A DNA stretch of 64,000 bases from Cellulomonas sp. SLBN-39. Lineage in GTDB: Bacteria; Actinomycetota; Actinomycetes; Actinomycetales; Cellulomonadaceae. The notes under the pieces are model-generated. The model did not search any database. It was not told the origin of the DNA and saw nothing but the letters and a program-made list of their open reading frames with translations. Positions 59,337-64,000 of the stretch are shown here, in pieces; position 1 is the first letter of the stretch, and each line of letters opens with the position of its first letter. The stretch is taken from NCBI RefSeq assembly GCF_006715865.1, contig NZ_VFOA01000001.1, positions 3,720,001 through 3,784,000 on the forward strand, written 5' to 3'. A program made the position numbers and the translations under genes.

Positions 59337-60509
59337 TCATGCGTGCACCAGCAGCGGGACGAGCACCTCGCGCGCGGTGACGGAGCCGTGCACGCCCAGC
59401 AGGGCGACGGACTGGGCGGTCTGCGTGCGGGAGTCCACGACGGTGGCGGCGCCCGTCATCGCGACGACGACGTCCCCGACGACGGGGCGCACGTGCGCGT
59501 CGACGGCGCCGAACCAGCCGGCGTCGACGGCCTGCGCCCGGGTGAGGACCACGGCCGTCTCCCCCAGCTCGGTGCGCCAGCGGTCCGCGACGACCTCGGG
59601 GTGGGCGCCGTCCGCGACGTGCAGCTGCAGGGCCCGCGGCTCGCCGGCCACGACGAGCACGTCCTGCCGCAGGGCGGCGTCGGCCGCCACGTCCCGGCGC
59701 AGCGCCGGGTCGACGTCGACCATGCCGTGGTCCGCGGTGACGACGAGCAGCGTCCCCGCCGGCAGCGACCGCGCCAGGCGGGCGAGCTCGGCGTCGACCT
59801 CCGTGAGGGCGTCGCCCCACTGCCACGACCCCCAGCCGTGGTGGTGGCCGGCCTTGTCGACGTCGCCCCAGTACAGGTACGCCAGGCCCGGGCGGCGCAG
59901 CGTCGCCACGGTCGCGTCGACACGCTCGGCGAGCCGCTCGGCCCGCCGGTACGCGGCCCCGCGCAGCGCCGCCGACGTCAGGCCCGACCCCTCGAACCGC
60001 GCGGGCCCGACGCTCGTCACCGGGACGCCCGCCGCGGCGGTGCGCTCGAACACCGTGGTGCACGGCTGCCACACCTGCGCGGACGGCAGGTCCGTCCAGG
60101 ACACGAGGTTGCCGAGCCGGCCCGTCGCCGGGTCGCGCACCGTGTAGCCCAGCATCGCGGTCCGGCCCGGCGGCTCCCCCGTGCCGAAGGTGCCCATGGC
60201 CGTCGCCGTCGTCGAGGGGAACGGGCTGGCCAGCGCCCGGGCACCCGGCAGCAGCGAGCGCAGGAACGGTGCGTGCCCGCCCCGCTCGGCGAGGTTGAGG
60301 TGGCCGAGGCCGTCGACGAGCACCACGCACACGCGCTCGGCGGTCGGCAGGCCGAGCAGACGGCGGGCCTCCTCGCCACCCGGCACGTCGGCGCCGGCGA
60401 CGCTCGCGGCCGCGGGCAGCACCAGGCCCAGCCCTGGCAGGTCGTGCGTCCCCGGCAGCAGCAGCGCGTCGGCGTCGGGCAGCGTCGCCGACCCGGTCGC
60501 GCCCGTCAT
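59337..60509 (-). CDS. alkaline-phosphatase-superfamily nucleotide pyrophosphatase/phosphodiesterase
   Basis: A 390-residue metal-dependent hydrolase. The first metal Asp is in VCVVLVDGLGHLNL; the nucleophile Thr is in SPFPSTTATAMGTFGTG; the later metal ligands are YWGDVDKAGHHHG and VTADHGMVDVD. This is the type I phosphodiesterase/nucleotide pyrophosphatase pattern. There is no signal peptide, so it is probably cytoplasmic. Substrate unknown. An ATGA overlap couples it to the DUF5998 gene upstream, and tdk follows 17 bases downstream. Confidence 0.9.
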   Translation of the reverse strand: MTGATGSATLPDADALLLPGTHDLPGLGLVLPAAASVAGADVPGGEEARRLLGLPTAERVCVVLVDGLGHLNLAERGGHAPFLRSLLPGARALASPFPSTTATAMGTFGTGEPPGRTAMLGYTVRDPATGRLGNLVSWTDLPSAQVWQPCTTVFERTAAAGVPVTSVGPARFEGSGLTSAALRGAAYRRAERLAERVDATVATLRRPGLAYLYWGDVDKAGHHHGWGSWQWGDALTEVDAELARLARSLPAGTLLVVTADHGMVDVDPALRRDVAADAALRQDVLVVAGEPRALQLHVADGAHPEVVADRWRTELGETAVVLTRAQAVDAGWFGAVDAHVRPVVGDVVVAMTGAATVVDSRTQTAQSVALLGVHGSVTAREVLVPLLVHA

Positions 60510-61078
60510 CGCCGCGCCGACGCCGCGGACAGCCGGCGGCCGAACTCCGTCGCGGCGCGCACCGCGTCGGCCCCCTCCGCGGCGGCGGACACGCGGACCA
60601 CGACGTCGTCCGGGCTGAGCGTGCCCGTCAGGCCGTGGTCGGCCTCGCAGGCCGGGTCGCCGCACGTCGCGGGCTCCAGGTCCACGCGCTGCACGGCACC
60701 CCACCCCACGGCGAGCGTCAGCTCCGCCGGCCCGTCGCCGCGACGGTGCTCCTGCGGGTCGGGCACCACGTGCGTGAGCGCGACCGACCGCAGCTCGCCC
60801 AGCGGCACCGCCTCCGTGGTCGCCGACGCGCTCGCCGACGGGTGCTCGGAGTCGGCCGGGTGGTCGTCGACGTGCGCGACCACCAGCCGCGTCGGGGTGA
60901 GCACGAGGACGGTCACGTGGCGGCGCACCTCGGCCGCGTCGAACGTCGTCTCGGGGTGCACGAGGTGCGCGAGGACGTCCTCCCCCGCGAGCGCGACGTC
61001 GACGACGTCGCCGACGAGCTCGGGGTAGTAGCCGGCGCGGTGCAGGTCCTGGTGCAGCGAGGTCGAGGGAGCGGGCAC
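60506..61078 (-). CDS. DUF5998 family protein
   Basis: A 190-residue cytoplasmic protein matching DUF5998: LHQDLHRAGYYPELVGDVVDVALAGEDVLAHLVHPETTFD, VTVLVLTPTRLVVAHVDDH and LTLAVGWGAVQRVDLEPATCGDPACEADHG with two conserved Cys in CGDPACEADHG. The family nearly always sits beside the phosphodiesterase and the GNAT fusion in actinobacteria. Function unknown. The GTG at VPAPSTSLH is preceded by GGGAGGAT. Confidence 0.88.
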   Translation of the reverse strand: MPAPSTSLHQDLHRAGYYPELVGDVVDVALAGEDVLAHLVHPETTFDAAEVRRHVTVLVLTPTRLVVAHVDDHPADSEHPSASASATTEAVPLGELRSVALTHVVPDPQEHRRGDGPAELTLAVGWGAVQRVDLEPATCGDPACEADHGLTGTLSPDDVVVRVSAAAEGADAVRAATEFGRRLSAASARR

Positions 61079-61191
61079 CGGCCCATCCTCCCACCGCGCG
61101 CGCGTGCCCCGGCGCGCGAGCAGGTGGCGGCGGGAGCGTCGGGGCGCGGCGGGGTCGCCGGGACGGCCCTCGTGGCGTCCCTCCGGCGGGC

Positions 61192-63966
61192 TCACGGGCG
61201 GGCCAGCCGGCGGGTCCCGTCGGCGCGGTCGGCGCGAGCGACGGTCGCGTACGCACCGAGCACCGCGACGCCCTCCTGCGCGACGACCACGGGGTTGAGC
61301 TCGAGCGACCGCAGCTCCGGCAGCCCGTCGGCCAGCACGGACACCCGGGCCAGCACGTCCTCGAGGGCGTCGACGTCCAGGGCCGGCAGCCCCCGGTACC
61401 CGAACAGGCGCGGCGCGGCGCGCGGTGAGCGCACCATCTCGGCGACGTCGACGTCCGTCAGGGGCGGCACCCCGTACGCGACGTCACCCAGCAGGTCGGC
61501 CGCGTCGCCCGCGAGCCCGAAGCTGATGACCGGGCCGAACAGGGGGTCCTCGGTGGTGCGGACCACGCACGCCGACCCGTGCGGGGCCATGGCCTGCACC
61601 TCGACGGGCGGGACCGCCGGGTCCGGGTGGTGGTCGGCCGCGAGCGCGAGGATCGCCGCGACGTCGCCGCGGAGCTCGTCGGCGTCGGCGACGTCCAGGC
61701 GCACCCCGCCCAGGTCGGCACGGTGCCGCAGCGCCGGCACCGTGGTCTTCACCGCGACCGGCCACCCGAGCCGGTCCGCGGCCGCGACGGCCTCGTCGGC
61801 GTCGTGCACCCGCACCGACGGGTGCACGTCGACCCCGACGCACGCCAGCAGCTGCGCCGTCTGCTCGGGCGTGAGCGCAACGGCCGCGCCCTCGGCGGCC
61901 CCCGCCGCGGCCGCGACGGCCAGGTGCGCGTCGACGAGGCGGCGCGCCGCCCGCGTGTCGACGCCCTCGGGGTGCACCGTGCGACCGCGGTCGGCCGTGC
62001 GCCACGCCGAGTACCGGGCCGCGTGCCCGAGGGCCAGCACGGCGTCCTCGGGGGCGGCGTACGCCGGCACGGTCCGCAGCCGGCCCGTCGGGTCCGCCGC
62101 CGTGAGCTCGGCCGTCACCCCGTGCAGGTCGTACATGCACGCCACGGTCGTGCGGCCCGTCCGTGCCGCCGCCCGGGCCACCTCGCGCGGGACGACCGGG
62201 TCCGGCACGCCCAGCGACGGGATCCGCACGGCCACCACGACGTCGACCTCGGGGTCGGAGTAGAGGCGCTCGACGGTGTCCCGCACCTCGTCGGCGCGCG
62301 CGTCCTCGGGCAGGAGCTCGGCGACGCCCGTGACGACCAGCCCGCCCGCGGCGGCCGCCTCCGCCACCAGCGCCGCGACCGAGGCCGAGCTCGCCAGGAT
62401 CCCCAGCCGCCGCCCCGGCGGGAGCGGCTGGTGGGCCAGCAGCTGCACGACGTCGAGCAGCTGGTGCACGTTGTCGACCCGCACCACGCCCGACTGGCGC
62501 ATCACCTCCTCCAGGGTGCGCCGGGGCGCCCGCGTGGGGCGCACCGCGTGCCCCGGCGGCACGACCTGCCCCGACCGGCCCGCCGTCACGACGACGACGG
62601 GCTTGTGGGCGGCGAGCCGTCGCGCGACCCGGGAGAACTTGCGCGGGTTGCCGATGGACTCCAGGTACAGCCCGATGACGTCCGTGCCGTCGTCCTCGCC
62701 CCAGAACTGCATGACGTCGTTGCCCGAGACGTCGGCCCGGTGCCCGGCCGAGACGAACTGCGCCAGCCCGAGCCGGCGGCGCTCGACGGCCGCGAGCAGC
62801 GTGACCGCCAGCGGCGCCGACTGGCAGAACAGCCCGATCCGCCCCGGGCGGGGCGCCTGCACCGCCAGCGACGCGTCGAGCGTGACGCCCTCGTGGGTCG
62901 ACAGGATCCCGAACGACGCCGGACCGACGAGCCGCATCCCCGACCCGTGCACGATCCGCAGGAGCGCCCGCTGCCGCTCCAGCCCCTCGGGGCCGGCCTC
63001 GGCGAAGCCCGACGACAGCAGCACCACGCCACGCACCCCCAGCGCGCCGAGCCGGCGCGCCACGTCGATGACCTGGTCGGGCTCCTGCGAGACCACCGCG
63101 AGCTCGACCGGTGCGGGCACGTCCTCCAGCCGCGCGTGGTGGTGCACCCCCGCGGGCAGGTCGTCCTGCCGGGCCACGCCGACCGCGTGCACCGTGACCC
63201 GACCCTGCCCGTTCTCGACGAGCCCGCGCACGACCCGCTCGACGAGCCGGGCCCGCAGCGGCCGCAGCGGCTCGGGGCCCGGGCCGACGACGAGCACCGT
63301 GCGCGCCGTCAGCAGCGCCCGCATCGACCGCGCCTCGGCCCGGTGCTCGCGGTCCGCCATCACGGCCAGCGACCGGTCCGTGGGGTCCAGGTCGAACGTG
63401 ACGGTCACGACCCCGTCCTCGGTCCGCTGCCGCACCGCGTACCCGGCCTCGGTGAAGACCCCGAGCATCCGCCCGTTCTGCGGCAGCACCTCGGCCACGA
63501 ACCGGCGCACGCCGCGCTCGCGGGCGGCGGCGGCCAGGTGCTCGAGCAGCACCGACGCCAGGCCGCGGCCCTGGTGGGCGTCGGCGATGTTGAAGGCCAC
63601 CTCGGCGGCGTCGGGGTCGACACGGTCGTAGCGGGCGACGCCGATGATGTGCTCGGCGAGGGCGGGCGGCTCCTCGGCACCGGTCGCGCCGGCGGGCGGG
63701 GGGCCGTCGACCACGGCGACGAGCGCCACCCGGTCGGTGTGGTCGACGTGGACCAGGCGGTGCAGGTCCCGGTCCGACAGCCGCTGCAGCGGCGCGAAGA
63801 AGCGCATGTACGTCGACCGTTCGGACTGCCCGACGTGGAAGGCCTGCAGCGCGTCGGCGTCGTCGGGCATGATCGGCCGCAGCCGGGTCGTCGACCCGTC
63901 GAGGAGCACGACGTCGGCCTCCCACGCCGCGGGGTACGGCGCAGGGGCACCGGCGACGTCGACCAT
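61192..63966 (-). CDS. GNAT acetyltransferase fused to NDP-forming acyl-CoA synthetase-like domains (Pat-type)
   Basis: A 924-residue fusion. Residues ~20-200 are a GNAT domain (TRLRPIMPDDADALQAFH, HQGRGLASVLLEHLAAAARERGVRRFVAEVLPQN). Residues ~220-690 match the alpha part of ADP-forming acetyl-CoA synthetase, with GPASFGIL, SQSAPLAVTLL-like GLFCQSAPLA and LYLESIGNPRKFS. Residues ~700-910 are the ATP-grasp beta part (PVAVKTTVPALRHRADLGGVRL). This is the domain order of Streptomyces PatA, a lysine acetyltransferase controlling acyl-CoA synthetases. The usual SHTGALAG loop is replaced by PPGHAVRPTRAP; its His remains. It may sense acyl-CoA rather than make it. TAGCCT lies seven bases before the ATG. 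Confidence 0.9.
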   Translation of the reverse strand: MVDVAGAPAPYPAAWEADVVLLDGSTTRLRPIMPDDADALQAFHVGQSERSTYMRFFAPLQRLSDRDLHRLVHVDHTDRVALVAVVDGPPPAGATGAEEPPALAEHIIGVARYDRVDPDAAEVAFNIADAHQGRGLASVLLEHLAAAARERGVRRFVAEVLPQNGRMLGVFTEAGYAVRQRTEDGVVTVTFDLDPTDRSLAVMADREHRAEARSMRALLTARTVLVVGPGPEPLRPLRARLVERVVRGLVENGQGRVTVHAVGVARQDDLPAGVHHHARLEDVPAPVELAVVSQEPDQVIDVARRLGALGVRGVVLLSSGFAEAGPEGLERQRALLRIVHGSGMRLVGPASFGILSTHEGVTLDASLAVQAPRPGRIGLFCQSAPLAVTLLAAVERRRLGLAQFVSAGHRADVSGNDVMQFWGEDDGTDVIGLYLESIGNPRKFSRVARRLAAHKPVVVVTAGRSGQVVPPGHAVRPTRAPRRTLEEVMRQSGVVRVDNVHQLLDVVQLLAHQPLPPGRRLGILASSASVAALVAEAAAAGGLVVTGVAELLPEDARADEVRDTVERLYSDPEVDVVVAVRIPSLGVPDPVVPREVARAAARTGRTTVACMYDLHGVTAELTAADPTGRLRTVPAYAAPEDAVLALGHAARYSAWRTADRGRTVHPEGVDTRAARRLVDAHLAVAAAAGAAEGAAVALTPEQTAQLLACVGVDVHPSVRVHDADEAVAAADRLGWPVAVKTTVPALRHRADLGGVRLDVADADELRGDVAAILALAADHHPDPAVPPVEVQAMAPHGSACVVRTTEDPLFGPVISFGLAGDAADLLGDVAYGVPPLTDVDVAEMVRSPRAAPRLFGYRGLPALDVDALEDVLARVSVLADGLPELRSLELNPVVVAQEGVAVLGAYATVARADRADGTRRLARP

Positions 63967-63973
63967 GCCCGTC

Positions 63974-63979
63974 AGGCTA
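63974..63979 (-). promoter_or_regulatory. -10 element for the GNAT fusion gene
   Basis: TAGCCT on the minus strand, seven bases before the ATG, with no ribosome site between; probably leaderless. Confidence 0.5.
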
Positions 63980-64000
63980 GCCGCCCCGGTGCTGCCCCGT

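Overview
The window looks like one ordinary, densely coded stretch of chromosome from a very high-GC actinobacterium, most likely a Cellulomonas-like member of the Micrococcales. The reasons are the strongly G/C third codon positions, the many GTG starts, the four-base GTGA/ATGA overlaps between operon genes, and actinobacterial families such as SepH, DUF3000, DUF3093, DUF4193, DUF3159 and GuaB1. The gene order from about 47.5 to 56.7 kb closely follows the Mycobacterium tuberculosis Rv2689c-Rv2701c block as I recall it. I found no rRNA, tRNA, CRISPR array, insertion sequence, prophage or attachment site. The placement is by pattern only; no database was searched.

Layout: 0-2.1 kb (minus) holds a coupled pair of small conserved proteins and a polyprenyl-type glycosyltransferase with a GtrA domain. 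A transglutaminase-like protein (2.3-3.1 kb) is followed by glgX-treY-treZ (3.2-9.7 kb), which debranches glycogen and turns it into trehalose. zapE converges on them. At 11.0-17.3 kb lies an assimilatory sulfate operon: a 17-codon cysteine-rich leader peptide, sulfite reductase, a small zinc-ribbon protein, cysH, cysD, cysN and a siroheme-synthesis fusion. mntP, a RibD-like reductase and an unknown protein follow. At 20.1-23.5 kb (minus), gndA is translationally coupled to an ATP-grasp ligase and an Asp/Glu racemase, a pair I read as making the D-amino-acid interpeptide bridge of the cell wall. Then come DUF3000, an orphan LuxR-type regulator, RNase D and the fadA-fadB beta-oxidation operon.

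From 29.9 kb: a secreted subtilisin with two fibronectin-III-like domains and a DUF4214-like tail; pflB-pflA (minus) behind a DosR/DevR-like box; dxs; a DUF4126 membrane protein back to back with a GuaB1/glutamine amidotransferase/Nudix/phosphotransferase operon; a DUF1801 protein; a lipoprotein serpin; and aconitase. From 47.5 kb an RNA methyltransferase and a KimA-like APC transporter run away from two TrkA-type potassium regulators. They are followed by DUF3159, an OB-fold protein, DUF3710, dut, DUF3093, DUF4193, suhB, a TRIC-type channel, sepH, tdk, a phosphodiesterase, DUF5998 and a GNAT/acyl-CoA-synthetase fusion at the right edge.

The most interesting non-coding signals are the cysteine leader with two mutually exclusive hairpins before sulfite reductase; the DosR-like palindrome abutting the pflB promoter; palindromes in the fadAB and acnA promoter regions; repeated -10-like hexamers exactly six bases before GTG starts (leaderless transcripts); and several long perfect hairpins between convergent genes. 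I see no clearly undescribed defence or biosynthetic system. The bridge-ligase operon and the cysteine switch are the best leads.
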